DNA of 64,000 nucleotides from Streptosporangiales bacterium (GCA_009379825.1 WHTA01000005.1:62001-126000), one strand, 5' to 3'; shown: positions 25,744 to 35,554, counted from the stretch's first letter. Notes: a model not told the origin generated them from the letters alone. Made by a program: numbers and translations.

Positions 25744-27350
25744 CGTTGGAGGAAGTGGACATCGCCGTGATCGGCGGCGGCCTGGGCGGGGTGGCCGCCG
25801 CGCTTGCTGCGCTCCGGCAGGGGTGGACAGTACTGCTGTCAGAAGAGACGGAGTGGCTCGGTGGCCAGCTGACGGCACAGGCCGTACCGCCCGACGAGCA
25901 CCCGTGGATCGAGCAGTTCGGGTGCACGAAGTCGTATCGAGCGCTGCGCGACGGCATCAGGGCGTACTACCGCAGCTGGTATCCGCTCACCGCCGAGGCG
26001 TACAACGATCGCTGGCTCAACCCCGGCGCGGGACGGGTGAGCAAGCTGTGCCACGAACCCCGGGTCGGGCTCGCGGTGATCGAAGCCATGCTCGCGCCGT
26101 ACCGGGCGACCGGACGGCTTCGGGTCCGCACCGGCTGTCGGCCGGTCGCCGCCGACGTGGACGGCGATCGCGTGCGGTCCGTCCTGTTGCGCGACGCCGC
26201 AGGCGACACCGCCGAGGTGACCGCAGGTTACGTGCTCGACGCGACGGAGACCGGCGAGCTGTTGCCGCTCACCGGCACCGAGTACGTCACCGGGTTCGAG
26301 GCCGCGGCGGAGACCAGTGAGCCACATGGCGCGGCGCAGGCGCAACCACTGAACATGCAGGCGGTCTCGGTGTGCCTGGTAGTCGACCACCGCGCGGGTG
26401 AGGACCACACGATCGACCGGCCGGCGAACTACGCCTTCTGGCGTGACTACCAGCCGAGCTACTGGCCGGACCGACTGCTCAGCTGGACGGCGCCCGATCC
26501 ACGCACCCTCGAGCCGGTCACCCGTCAGTTCCTGCCCAATCCGGACGACCGCAGCGCACACATGTTCGCCGACCAGAGCAAGGATGCCGGCGACAAGGAA
26601 CTGTGGACCTTCCGCAGGATCGCCGCGCGACGCACCTTCACCGAAGGTTTCCTCGCCAGCGACACATGCCTCGTCAACTGGCCGATGATCGACTACCTCG
26701 CAGGCCCGATCTTCGAGGTCGACGATGCCGAAGCAGCCAGGCACGTGGCAGGCGCCCGCGAGCTGAGCCTCTCGATGCTGTACTGGATGCAGACCGAGGC
26801 GCCACGTGCCGACGGTGGCACAGGGTTCCCCGGCCTACGGCCACGCGGCGACCTGATCGGCACCACCGACGGGCTGGCATTGGCGCCGTACGTCAGGGAG
26901 TCCAGGCGCATCCGTGCCAAGTACACGGTCGTCGAGCAGGACCTCTCACTGACCGTACGCGGTAACCACGGTGCGGTCAGGTACGAGGACTCGGTCGGCG
27001 TAGGCAGCTACCGAATCGACCTGCACCCGTCCACCGGCGGCGACAACTACATCGACGTGGCCGGCTCACCGTTCGAGATCCCGTTGCGGTCGCTGGTGCC
27101 CGTGCGGATGCGGAACCTGCTGCCCGCGGCGAAGAACATCGGCACCACCCACATCACCAACGGGTGCTACCGCCTACACCCCGTCGAGTGGAACATCGGC
27201 GAGGTCGCCGGCACGCTCGCCGCGTTCTGCCTGAGCGACGGACACACACCTGAGGAAGTGGCCGACAAACCCGAGGTGTTCGCGGAGCTGCAGCGCCTGC
27301 TGCACCACGTCGGCGTAGAGACCCGATGGCCGGAGATCGAAGGCTACTGA
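25740..27350 (+). CDS. FAD-dependent oxidoreductase (FAD_oxidored type)
   Basis: A 536-residue flavoprotein with an N-terminal dinucleotide motif DIAVIGGGLGGVAAALAALRQGW and the SEETEWLGGQLTAQAVPPDEH segment of the PF12831 group. Near the C-terminus, FEIPLRSLVPVRMRNLLPAAKNIGTTHITNG is also characteristic. Start ATG overlaps the LacI stop. The operon then has a second flavoprotein of the same broad group and a peptide-type ABC importer. Members of this group are poorly characterised; many sit in carbohydrate or glycoside catabolic clusters. The substrate is unknown and is presumably what the ABC system brings in. Confidence 0.87.
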   Translation: MTLEEVDIAVIGGGLGGVAAALAALRQGWTVLLSEETEWLGGQLTAQAVPPDEHPWIEQFGCTKSYRALRDGIRAYYRSWYPLTAEAYNDRWLNPGAGRVSKLCHEPRVGLAVIEAMLAPYRATGRLRVRTGCRPVAADVDGDRVRSVLLRDAAGDTAEVTAGYVLDATETGELLPLTGTEYVTGFEAAAETSEPHGAAQAQPLNMQAVSVCLVVDHRAGEDHTIDRPANYAFWRDYQPSYWPDRLLSWTAPDPRTLEPVTRQFLPNPDDRSAHMFADQSKDAGDKELWTFRRIAARRTFTEGFLASDTCLVNWPMIDYLAGPIFEVDDAEAARHVAGARELSLSMLYWMQTEAPRADGGTGFPGLRPRGDLIGTTDGLALAPYVRESRRIRAKYTVVEQDLSLTVRGNHGAVRYEDSVGVGSYRIDLHPSTGGDNYIDVAGSPFEIPLRSLVPVRMRNLLPAAKNIGTTHITNGCYRLHPVEWNIGEVAGTLAAFCLSDGHTPEEVADKPEVFAELQRLLHHVGVETRWPEIEGY

Positions 27351-27382
27351 TCTCGCGAAACACAATGAAGTGAGGCGAACCC

Positions 27383-28798
27383 ATGACTGACGATGTCGAG
27401 CTGCGGATCAGCGCTCCGGTACGGGCGAGGACCGACGTCCTCGTCGTCGGCGCCGGCCCTGCCGGCCTCGCCGCGGCCATCGCGAGCGCTCGGCAGGGTG
27501 CCAGGACAATGCTGGTCGAGCGGTACGGATACGTCGGAGGCAACCTGACCGCAGGGCTCGTCGGCCCGTGCATGACGTCGTACAGCCTGGACGGTAGCCA
27601 GCAACTCATCAAGGGCATCTTCGAGGAACTGGTGCTGCGGATGGAGGCCGAGGACGCGGCCATCCACCCGTCGCGGATCCCCGGCGGCAGCCCCTACTCG
27701 GGTTTCATCAGCTTCGGCCACGAGAAGGTCACCCCGTTCGACCCGGAGGCGGTGAAGGCCATCGGGGCGGAGATGTGCCTGGAAGCCGGCGTCGAGCTGC
27801 TGTTGCACACCTCGGTCGTGCAGGCGAGGACCGCAGGCGGCCGGGTGACTGGCGTCGTCGTCGCGAGCAAGTCCGGGCTCGAGGTGCTCGAAGCAGACGT
27901 CGTCGTCGACTGCTCCGCGGATGCCGACGTAGCCGCGACGGCGGGCGCCGAGATTCTCCAGGGCCGCGACGAGGACGGCCTCACCCAACCGATGACGCTC
28001 TTCTTCCGGATCGGTAACGTCGACGACGCCGTCGTCGAGGAGTACGTCGCCGCACATCCGGACGACATCCGCCCGTTCGCATCGATCGTCGCGGAGGCCA
28101 CGAAGACAGGCGAGTTCACCGTGCCCCGTCGCGGCATCGGCATCTACAAGACACTGCGCTCGGGCGTATGGCGGGTGAATACCACCCGCGTGCACCGGGT
28201 CGACGCGACCGACGTCGGTGACCTCACCCGAGCCGAGATCGAGGGACGCAGGCAGGTGACCAGCCTGATGGCGTTCTTCCGGCGCCGGCTGCCCGGTTTC
28301 GCCGACTGCGTACTGCTCGACACCGCGGCCACCATCGGGGTACGTGAGTCACGCCGCATCCGCGGCGAGTACACGTTGACCCTCGACGACCTGGCTACCG
28401 GCCGCGAGTTCGACGACGTGATCGGGCTGTGCGGGTATCCGGTCGACATCCACAGTCCGACAGGTAGCGGTGGCGGGGTCGACGACAGCGCAGCCACCGC
28501 GGGTGCGTACCAGATCCCATACCGCTCGCTGGTGCCGACGCATCCGGAGCAGCTACTCGTCGCCGGCCGGTGTGTGTCGGCGACGCACGAGGCACTCGGC
28601 GCGATCCGGGTGATGCCACCGGCGTTCGCCATGGGCCAGGCCGCGGGCACGGCCGCCGCACTTGCCGTACGTGACGGCGTGCCGCCGCGTGCCGTCGACG
28701 TGGCAGCGCTCCAGCGCCAGTTGCTCGACGACGCCGCCTACCTCGGACCGCGGTACGAGACGGTCACGGCACACGAAGGCCGCAGCGGGGAGGGCTGA
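27383..28798 (+). CDS. Second FAD-dependent oxidoreductase of the operon
   Basis: A 471-residue flavoprotein beginning VRARTDVLVVGAGPAGLAAAIASARQGARTMLVERYGYVGGNLT, the GxGxxG plus GGN/T signature of the FAD_oxidored family. The C-terminal IPYRSLVPTHPEQLLVAGRCVSATHEA and AIRVMPPAFAMGQAAGTAAALA are standard for this family. It follows the first flavoprotein after 32 bp, with GAAGTGAGG upstream of the ATG. Shared end motifs suggest the two arose from one ancestor but they are far diverged, so they probably act on successive intermediates. It lies 3 bp from the permease gene. Confidence 0.88.
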   Translation: MTDDVELRISAPVRARTDVLVVGAGPAGLAAAIASARQGARTMLVERYGYVGGNLTAGLVGPCMTSYSLDGSQQLIKGIFEELVLRMEAEDAAIHPSRIPGGSPYSGFISFGHEKVTPFDPEAVKAIGAEMCLEAGVELLLHTSVVQARTAGGRVTGVVVASKSGLEVLEADVVVDCSADADVAATAGAEILQGRDEDGLTQPMTLFFRIGNVDDAVVEEYVAAHPDDIRPFASIVAEATKTGEFTVPRRGIGIYKTLRSGVWRVNTTRVHRVDATDVGDLTRAEIEGRRQVTSLMAFFRRRLPGFADCVLLDTAATIGVRESRRIRGEYTLTLDDLATGREFDDVIGLCGYPVDIHSPTGSGGGVDDSAATAGAYQIPYRSLVPTHPEQLLVAGRCVSATHEALGAIRVMPPAFAMGQAAGTAAALAVRDGVPPRAVDVAALQRQLLDDAAYLGPRYETVTAHEGRSGEG

Positions 28799-28801
28799 CC
28801 G

Positions 28802-29731
28802 ATGGCCGGCTACCTGGCTCGCAGAGTGGCGCAGTCGGTGCTGGTGATCTGGGGGGCGCTCACCATCGTCTTCGTCGTCGTACGCGTAATACCCGGCGAT
28901 CCCGCCGCGCTACTGCTCGGACCGACGGCGACACGCGAGCAACTCGCGAGGACGCGCGAGAGTTTCGGCCTGGACCGGCCATTGCCCGAGCAGTACTTCT
29001 CGTACCTGCTCGACGTGCTCCGCCTCGACTTCGGCGAGTCGGTGCGGCTCGGCGGGCCGGCCATGGCCGAGGTGTTGCAGCGGCTGCCGGCCACTCTGTC
29101 GCTCGCCTTCGCGGCGCTGGCGTTGACCGTCGCCGTCAGCTTCCCCCTCGGCGTGCTCGCCGCACGCCGGCCGCACAACGTCGGCGGCAGGCTGATCTCC
29201 GTGTTCTCCCTCGCCGGCCAGGGCATGCCCCAGTTCTGGGTAGGGATCATGCTGATCCTCCTGCTCTCCGCGACACTGCGCTGGCTGCCGGCGTCCGGTT
29301 TCACGTCATTGGCGGGTCTGATCATGCCGGCGACGGCGCTCGCACTGCCGTTCATCGGTTGGCTCATCCGGTCCGTGCGCAGCGGGGTCATCGACGAGCT
29401 CGGCAAGGACTACGTCCGCACCGCCAACGCCAAAGGCCTCCTCGACGGCACAGTGTTCTACGGCCATGTGCTCCGTAACACGCTCGTGCCCATCACCACG
29501 GTCGTCGGCCTGCTGCTCGGCATCTTCATCGGCAACGCGGTGATCGTCGAGGTCGTCTTCGCGTGGCCCGGCGTAGGCCGGCTGCTCGTCGATGCCATCA
29601 CCTACCGCGACTACTCCGTCGTGCAAGCCGCCGTCGCGGTGATCACCGTCGTCTACGTGTTGCTCAACCTGGCCGTCGATGTGCTCTACACGTACCTCGA
29701 TCCGCGAGTGCGCTTCCAGGAAGGCAGGTGA
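28802..29731 (+). CDS. Peptide-type ABC transporter permease (DppB family)
   Basis: A 309-residue inner-membrane permease. It opens MAGYLARRVAQSVLVIWGALTIVFVVVRVIPGDPAALLLG, the standard DppB/OppB N-terminus, and has the EAA loop GKDYVRTANAKGLLDGTVFYGHVLRNTLVPI and the closing FAWPGVGRLLVDAITYRDY motif. Six membrane segments. It forms the channel with the second permease downstream. The ATG is 3 bp after the stop of the flavoprotein gene. This transporter class carries peptides, nickel, glycosides and other solutes, so the family name does not fix the substrate. Confidence 0.93.
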   Translation: MAGYLARRVAQSVLVIWGALTIVFVVVRVIPGDPAALLLGPTATREQLARTRESFGLDRPLPEQYFSYLLDVLRLDFGESVRLGGPAMAEVLQRLPATLSLAFAALALTVAVSFPLGVLAARRPHNVGGRLISVFSLAGQGMPQFWVGIMLILLLSATLRWLPASGFTSLAGLIMPATALALPFIGWLIRSVRSGVIDELGKDYVRTANAKGLLDGTVFYGHVLRNTLVPITTVVGLLLGIFIGNAVIVEVVFAWPGVGRLLVDAITYRDYSVVQAAVAVITVVYVLLNLAVDVLYTYLDPRVRFQEGR

Positions 29732-29735
29732 CCAC

Positions 29736-30605
29736 GTGGCAACGCTCTCCCGCCCTACCGGCATGCAGTTGACACTACGGCGAGTCCCGCTGCGCGTCGC
29801 GCTGCCGGGCGCCGTCGTCGCGTTGTACGTCATCGCCGCGACACTCGGACCGATCGTCCGCCCGTACGAGGCGTCGCAGACCAACGTCGTCGACCGGCTG
29901 CTGCCCCCGGGGGCCACACTCGCCAACGGCAGCACCGCATGGTTCGGCACCGACCAAGTCGGCCGCGACCTCCTCGCGCAGGTGCTCGCCGGTGCGCGGG
30001 TGTCGCTCGTCGTGGCAGCTGCCACGATCGTGTTGGGCGGCGCACTCGGACTGTTGCTCGGCCTGCTCTCCGGCTACTTCGGGCGCTGGATCGACAGCAT
30101 CATCATGCGGCTCGGTGACATCCAGCTCGCGTTCCCCAGCATCCTACTGGCGATCCTGATCGCCGGTGTGCTCGGCCCCAGCGTCGTGAACGTCATCCTG
30201 ACGCTTGCGATCACCCGCTGGGTGATATTCGCCCGTGTGGTACGTGCATCCGCGCTCGTCGCGAAACGAAGGGAATCCGTCGACGGCGCCAAGGTACTCG
30301 GCGTCTCGACCGGTCGGATCCTGTGGCGCTACATCCTCCCCGACGTGCTCGGCCCGCTGCTCGTGGTGGCCACCGTGCAGGTCGGCCTGATGATCATCGC
30401 GGAGGCGTCGCTGAGCTTCCTCGGCCTGGGCGTGCCTACGTCGCAGGCCTCGTGGGGCTCCACCATCGCCGCCGGCCGCGACTACCTCGACACCGCTTGG
30501 TGGATCGCTGCGGTCCCCGGCCTGGCGATGGCCCTGCTCGTGGTCTGCGTCGGCGTGCTCGGCGACGCACTGCGGCACCGCACCGATCCGACCGTCGATC
30601 TCTAG
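29736..30605 (+). CDS. Peptide-type ABC transporter permease (DppC family)
   Basis: A 289-residue permease with the DppC layout: a first helix PLRVALPGAVVALYVIAATLGPIV, the periplasmic stretch ANGSTAWFGTDQVGRDLLAQVLAGARVSL, then five helices and the EAA loop ESVDGAKVLGVSTGRILWRYILPDVLGPLLV. It ends with SFLGLGVPTSQASWGSTIAAGRDYL. I chose GTG at 29736, preceded by GGAAGGCAGG; the ATG at 29763 would remove only cytoplasmic residues. It pairs with the preceding DppB-type permease. Confidence 0.92.
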   Translation: MATLSRPTGMQLTLRRVPLRVALPGAVVALYVIAATLGPIVRPYEASQTNVVDRLLPPGATLANGSTAWFGTDQVGRDLLAQVLAGARVSLVVAAATIVLGGALGLLLGLLSGYFGRWIDSIIMRLGDIQLAFPSILLAILIAGVLGPSVVNVILTLAITRWVIFARVVRASALVAKRRESVDGAKVLGVSTGRILWRYILPDVLGPLLVVATVQVGLMIIAEASLSFLGLGVPTSQASWGSTIAAGRDYLDTAWWIAAVPGLAMALLVVCVGVLGDALRHRTDPTVDL

Positions 30606-30626
30606 CCTCCGGAAGGGACACCCGCA

Positions 30627-32162
30627 ATGTCACCAAACAGCTTCAGCCGCCGCGACTTCCTGCGCACCACCGCGTTCTCCGTCGGTGGACTCACCGTGCT
30701 CGGCCTCACCGGCTGCGGCATGACGGAGGAGTCGGACGTCAGCGGTGCCGGCGCAAGCACACTGACGGCTGCGTTCATCCGACCGATCATCTCGCTCGAT
30801 CCGCACGGACCGAGCGATGTAGACGAGGGCACGCTGCTCGCCTGCAGACACATCTTCGACACGCTCGTACGCCGCGACGGCAAGAAGCTGGTACCGAACG
30901 TGGCAAGCAAGTGGAGTCAGCCGAACCCCACGACCTGGGTGTTCGAGCTCCGCGACGACGTCATGTTCCACGACGGCAACAAGCTCACCGCAGAAGACGT
31001 CAAGGCATCGCTGGAGCGCGTCGCCGGCTCGGACACCCCGCAGGCAGAGCTCTGGGCAACGCTGAAGGACGTCACCACGGAAGGTCCGCACAAGTTGCGG
31101 ATCACGACCGAGCGGCCACTGGGCACCATGCTGGCCAGCCTGACACTGCTCTTCGTCGCGCCGGCGGACAAGCTCGGCGAGAAGGGCTTCTTCGACAAGC
31201 CCATCGGCAGCGGCCCGTTCCGTGTCGACTCCTACACCGCGTCGGACCACCTGAACCTGTCGGCCGCGAAGAAGTACTGGGGTACCGGCTCGAAGCTGAA
31301 GAAGCTGAAGCTGCCGTTCATCCCGGAGAACTCCACGAGGCTCACCTCGCTGAAGAGCGGCGAGGTGGACCTCACCTGGACCATCCCGCCGGACCAGATG
31401 GAGAGCATGAAGGGCTCGGTCGATCTCGACATCAGCAGCGTGCCGAGTTTCGTGTACTACTTCAACTGGTTCAACTGCGGCCGGAAACCCTTTACCGACA
31501 AGCGGGTTCGCCAGGCGATGTGGCACGCACTCGATGTGCGGAAGATCGTCAACAGCCTGTTCAAGGACACCGCCGACGTGATTAAGGCGCCGATCCCTTC
31601 CACAGTATTCGGCTACGCAGAACAGCAGCCGTACGAGTACGACCCGGCGAAGGCGAAGCAGCTACTCGCCGACGCGGGCTACCCGAACGGCTTCTCGACC
31701 AGCCTGATGTGGCCGCGCAACATGTCACCGGAGATCAAGTCGCTCGCGGAGTCGTTCACGACCTACTGGAAGAAGATCGGGGTGAAGGTGAAGCTCGAGG
31801 AGCTCGAACAGGCAGCATGGCTGAAGCGGCTCCTGGACCTCGACTGGGACATGGACCTCCAGACGAACGGTGTCACCACCGGCGACGCCGACTACACGCT
31901 CGGCCGGTTGTACACGACTGATGCCAACCGGCTCGGCTACTCCAACAAGGAGCTCGACGACATCCTGCACTCCGCCAGGAGCGCGACCGACCAACAGGAA
32001 CGCAAGGCCCTGTACCGCAAGGCATGCAAGATCCTGTGGGAGGACGCCCCTGGCATCTACCCGGTACAGCTGAACTCGACCTACGGCATGCGTACGGGCA
32101 TCAAGGGCTTCGAGCCTTCACCGGACAACCAGCCGGTCCTCACCCGGGTCAGCAAGGGCTGA
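30627..32162 (+). CDS. ABC transporter substrate-binding lipoprotein (family 5)
   Basis: A 511-residue extracellular solute-binding protein of family 5. The N-terminus has a twin-arginine signal SRRDFLRTTAF and a lipobox ending in Cys30 (GLTGC), so it is exported folded and lipid-anchored. The mature protein has WVFELRDDVMFHDGNKLTAEDVKASLERV and KPFTDKRVRQAMWHALDVRKIV, both hallmark segments. It supplies the substrate specificity of the importer. Tat export with a lipobox is common in actinobacterial binding proteins. Confidence 0.93.
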   Translation: MSPNSFSRRDFLRTTAFSVGGLTVLGLTGCGMTEESDVSGAGASTLTAAFIRPIISLDPHGPSDVDEGTLLACRHIFDTLVRRDGKKLVPNVASKWSQPNPTTWVFELRDDVMFHDGNKLTAEDVKASLERVAGSDTPQAELWATLKDVTTEGPHKLRITTERPLGTMLASLTLLFVAPADKLGEKGFFDKPIGSGPFRVDSYTASDHLNLSAAKKYWGTGSKLKKLKLPFIPENSTRLTSLKSGEVDLTWTIPPDQMESMKGSVDLDISSVPSFVYYFNWFNCGRKPFTDKRVRQAMWHALDVRKIVNSLFKDTADVIKAPIPSTVFGYAEQQPYEYDPAKAKQLLADAGYPNGFSTSLMWPRNMSPEIKSLAESFTTYWKKIGVKVKLEELEQAAWLKRLLDLDWDMDLQTNGVTTGDADYTLGRLYTTDANRLGYSNKELDDILHSARSATDQQERKALYRKACKILWEDAPGIYPVQLNSTYGMRTGIKGFEPSPDNQPVLTRVSKG

Positions 32163-32164
32163 CG

Positions 32165-33220
32165 ATGAACGCACCGGGTACTCAGCTCCGCGGCGGCGAC
32201 GCGAACCTGCTCACCGTCAGGGACCTGGCCGTCGACTTCACGACGGGGCGTGGCCCGCTGCGCGCGGTCGACGGTGTCTCCTTCGACGTGTCCCGCGGCC
32301 AGACAGTGGCTCTGGTCGGTGAGTCCGGCAGCGGGAAGAGCACCACGGGCCTGGCCGTCATGGGCCTGCTCCCCCGCACCAAGAGCACCGTCGCGGACGG
32401 CACGGTCTCGTTCCTCGGCAACGACATCACGGCGGCGCACGACAAGGTGATGCGCGACCTCAGGGGCGCACACGTGTCCATGGTGTTCCAGGACCCGTTG
32501 AGCGCACTCAACCCGGTGCTGACGATCGGCAAGCAGCTGCGGGAGATGTTCACCCGCCACAGGGGAATGTCCAGCCGCCAGGCCAGAGAAGCCGCCATCG
32601 AGCTGTTGCACAGAGTCCGGATGCCCGACCCGGAACGCCGGTACCGGCAGTACCCGCAGCAGTTCTCCGGCGGGATGCGACAACGCGTCGTCATCGCCAT
32701 GGCGCTCGCACTCGAGCCGGAGCTGATCATCGCGGACGAGCCCACGACGGCGCTCGACGTCACGGTGCAGGCGAGGATCATGGCACTGTTGCGCCACCTC
32801 ACCGCCGAGCAGGGCTCGGGACTCCTACTCGTCACCCACGACCTCGCCGTGGTCGCAGAGAGCGCGGACCAGATCTACGTGATGTACGCCGGCCGGGTCA
32901 TGGAGAGCGGGCCCATCCGACCCGTCTACACGCGGCCGGCGAACCCGTACACCGTCGGCCTGCTCGCCTCAGCCCCGACGCTCTCGGCGGTGGACCGGCC
33001 GCTGCACCCGATCCCCGGCAAACCGCCTGACCCGACGGAGCGGCCGGTCGGCTGTGCATTCCATCCGCGCTGTCCACTCGCGACCGCGAGGTGTCGTGAG
33101 GAACAGCCGCCGTTGCGCGAGATCGCACCGGGACGGCTCAGCGCCTGTCACTTCGCGGAGGAGGTGCATGCAGGTGGCCACGACCAATCCCTCGCCACCA
33201 GAGCTGCTGCGAGTCAGTGA
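32165..33220 (+). CDS. ABC transporter ATP-binding protein (DppD family)
   Basis: A 351-residue ATPase. Walker A GESGSGKSTTG, signature FSGGMRQRVVIAMALA and Walker B LIIADEPTTALD are all intact; the C-terminal oligopeptide-transporter extension contains CAFHPRCPLATARC, a cluster-forming region in this family. The ATG at 32165 lies 2 bp beyond the binding-protein stop. Its end overlaps the start of the second ATPase by about 50 bp, which is unusual but common in dpp/opp operons. Confidence 0.93.
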   Translation: MNAPGTQLRGGDANLLTVRDLAVDFTTGRGPLRAVDGVSFDVSRGQTVALVGESGSGKSTTGLAVMGLLPRTKSTVADGTVSFLGNDITAAHDKVMRDLRGAHVSMVFQDPLSALNPVLTIGKQLREMFTRHRGMSSRQAREAAIELLHRVRMPDPERRYRQYPQQFSGGMRQRVVIAMALALEPELIIADEPTTALDVTVQARIMALLRHLTAEQGSGLLLVTHDLAVVAESADQIYVMYAGRVMESGPIRPVYTRPANPYTVGLLASAPTLSAVDRPLHPIPGKPPDPTERPVGCAFHPRCPLATARCREEQPPLREIAPGRLSACHFAEEVHAGGHDQSLATRAAASQ

Positions 33221-34202
33221 CCTGGTCACCACCTTCCAGCTCAGGCGGGGCCTGTCCGGACGTGGCAGCCGGGTCGTGCACGCGGTCTCCGGCGTATCGT
33301 TCAGCGTCGCCGCGGGCGAGACGTTCGGACTGGTCGGTGAGTCGGGTTGCGGCAAATCCACGGTCGCACGCACCATCGTCGGCCTGGAACGGCCGAGCTC
33401 CGGCACCGTCGTGGTCGACGGACAGGACGTGCACGACGCCTCCAGGGCGTCGGTGCGCGCGGCCAAGCGCGCGGTCCAGATGGTCTTCCAGGATCCCTAC
33501 TCGTCGTTGAACCCGCGGATGACCGTCCGACAACTGTTGACCGAAGCGTGGCTGGTGCACTCGGGCATCGTGCCGCGCGGCGAGTGGGACACGGAGGTGC
33601 ACCGACTGCTCGACCTGGTCGGGCTGCCGGCCGAGTCGGCCGACCGCTACCCGGCGCAGTTCTCCGGCGGCCAGCTGCAACGCATCAGCATCGCGCGCGC
33701 CCTTGCCGTACGACCACGCCTGCTGATCGCGGACGAGGCGGTCTCGGCGCTCGACGTGTCCATCCAGGCACAGGTGCTGAACCTGCTGGCCGAGCTACAG
33801 CGCGAGCTCGGCCTCGCCCTGGTGTTCATCTCCCACGACCTGTCAGTCGTGCGGCATCTCTGCCAACGGGTGGCGGTCATGTACCTGGGCAAGCTCGTGG
33901 AGATCGGCGAGGTCGAGCAGATCTACCGCGAACCGACGCACCCGTACACCCAGACGCTGATCAACGCCGTACCCGACCTCTACCCGTGGCAGGTGACTCG
34001 GACGCCGACCCCCACGACCGACGACGACATCCCCTCTCCCACCGACCCGCCGTCCGGCTGCCGGTTCCGCACTCGCTGCTGGAAGGCGACGCAACGCTGC
34101 GCCGAAGAGGAACCGGCCCTCGATGATCGCGGCCTCTCGCACCCGTCCGCCTGCCACTTCGCCTCACTGCCAGAGCTCACCGACACCCTGGAGAACAGAT
34201 GA
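33168..34202 (+). CDS. ABC transporter ATP-binding protein (DppF family)
   Basis: A 344-residue ATPase with Walker A GESGCGKSTVA, signature FSGGQLQRISIARALA, Walker B LLIADEAVSALD and the C-terminal CRFRTRCWKATQRC extension. Two starts are possible, ATG at 33168 and GTG at 33174; GGAGGAGG lies just upstream, and its spacing slightly favours the GTG. The gene overlaps the 3' end of the DppD-type gene in another frame and itself overlaps the SDR gene start (ATGA). It completes a five-part importer. Confidence 0.92.
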   Translation: MQVATTNPSPPELLRVSDLVTTFQLRRGLSGRGSRVVHAVSGVSFSVAAGETFGLVGESGCGKSTVARTIVGLERPSSGTVVVDGQDVHDASRASVRAAKRAVQMVFQDPYSSLNPRMTVRQLLTEAWLVHSGIVPRGEWDTEVHRLLDLVGLPAESADRYPAQFSGGQLQRISIARALAVRPRLLIADEAVSALDVSIQAQVLNLLAELQRELGLALVFISHDLSVVRHLCQRVAVMYLGKLVEIGEVEQIYREPTHPYTQTLINAVPDLYPWQVTRTPTPTTDDDIPSPTDPPSGCRFRTRCWKATQRCAEEEPALDDRGLSHPSACHFASLPELTDTLENR

Positions 34203-35005
34203 ACCAGCCCGTCGCCGTCGCACCGAGCAGTTGGGACTGCTTCGCTCCCGACACCTTCGCGGACCAGGTCACGCTGGTCACGGGTGCCGCAGGCGGCATG
34301 GGGCGAGAGGTGGCACGTGCCTTCCACCAGCTCGGCGCACATGTCTGGTTGAGCGACCTGGACGGTGCCGCCCTGGAAACGACGGCGAAGGAGCTCCGCA
34401 CGCCGGCTGGTCCCGAACTGGCCGTCTTCCCCGCCGACGTCGCGGACCCGTCGGCCGTTGCCGAGCTCTACCGCAGGATCGACGAGCGGCACGGACGGAT
34501 CGACAACGTCGTATCGTGCGCCGCTGTGATCACGGCTGCGGCCGCGCTGGAGATGAGCACTGAGCACTGGGACCGGGTGTTGCGGATCAACCTGATCGGC
34601 ACGTTCTCCGTGCTCCAGGAAGCCGTGCGCCGGATGACGGCGCGAGGCACCGGTCAGATCGTCGCCGTCGCGTCCGACGCCGGCAAGAGAGGCGGTGGTG
34701 GCCTGGTCGCGGACGCCGCCTACGCGGCATCCAAGGCCGGGGTCCTCTCCGTGGTGAAGTCGCTGGCGAGGGAGTTCGCCGGCACCGGTGTCAGGATCAA
34801 CGCTCTCACTCCGGGCCCGACGGACACCCCCATGCACGGCAGCCTCAGCGACGCGCTCAAGGAACGGATCGCCGCCGGGCTGCCGATCGGGCGGATGGGC
34901 CACCCCAAGGACATGGCAGCAGCAATCGCCTTCCTCTGCTCACCCGCGGCCGCTTTCATATACGGCGCATCGCTGAACGTCGACGGCGGCGCGATGTTCG
35001 AGTGA
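34199..35005 (+). CDS. Short-chain dehydrogenase/reductase
   Basis: A 268-residue classical SDR. NAD(P)-binding TGAAGGMGREVA, the N-S-Y-K tetrad (active Tyr/Lys in YAASKAGVLSVVKSL) and the ending YGASLNVDGGAMFE are present. The Asp after the second strand (WLSDLDG) favours NAD. The ATG overlaps the DppF-type gene's stop, so it is the last cistron of the LacI/FAD/ABC operon. It probably oxidises a hydroxyl group of the imported compound or of a product of the flavoproteins. Confidence 0.9.
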   Translation: MNQPVAVAPSSWDCFAPDTFADQVTLVTGAAGGMGREVARAFHQLGAHVWLSDLDGAALETTAKELRTPAGPELAVFPADVADPSAVAELYRRIDERHGRIDNVVSCAAVITAAAALEMSTEHWDRVLRINLIGTFSVLQEAVRRMTARGTGQIVAVASDAGKRGGGGLVADAAYAASKAGVLSVVKSLAREFAGTGVRINALTPGPTDTPMHGSLSDALKERIAAGLPIGRMGHPKDMAAAIAFLCSPAAAFIYGASLNVDGGAMFE

Positions 35006-35037
35006 CGTTAGCATCGCCGGGAACGTGAGGTGGTGTG

Positions 35038-35534
35038 ATGGACGGACGAGTGGCGTTGCGGGCGTTCCTCGATGGGGACGTGGACTTCCTGGAGCGGCTC
35101 TGCACGGACCCGGATGCGTTGGGCGCGTTCGAGTGGGCCGGCTTCGTCGATCCGAAGAGGCGGCGCAGGCGGTGGGAACGGGACGGCTACATCAGCTACG
35201 AGTCACCGCGCTCGCCGTAGTCGTCGACGGGGAGGTTGCGGGCATGGTTTCGTGGCGTCCGCAGGACCGGGTCGGCCCCGGTGGCGTCTGCTACGAGATC
35301 GGCGTCGCCCTGCTGCCCGAGTACCGCGGCTGCGGGCTCGGCGCCGAGACGCACCGCGTACTCGTCGACCACCTCTTCAGGTTCACCGCCGCGCACCGGC
35401 TGGAGGCCAGCGTGGAGGCCGGCAACACCGCGGAGGAGCGGACGTTGGAGAAGCTCGGCTTCCGTCGCGAGGGCGTCCTGCGCGAGATCGGCTGGCGCGA
35501 CGGCGTCATCTACGGCCTGCTGCGACCGAGCTGA
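35038..35534 (+). CDS. GNAT-family acetyltransferase, frameshifted
   Basis: A protein of about 165 residues. The N-terminal half (VALRAFLDGDVDFLERLCTDPDALGAFEW...ERDGYISYES) and the C-terminal half (ALAVVVDGEVAGMVSWRP, then ALLPEYRGCGLGAETHRVLVDHLF with the acetyl-CoA loop, and EKLGFRREGVLRE) are both GNAT sequence in different frames. Adding one base near 35204 (TC|ACC) joins them. ATG at 35038, GAGGTGG upstream. It may acetylate a small amine or a protein N-terminus (RimJ/RimL-like). The lesion is one base and could be an error. Confidence 0.8.
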
Positions 35535-35554
35535 CGGTGACCGCGGCGAGCCGG

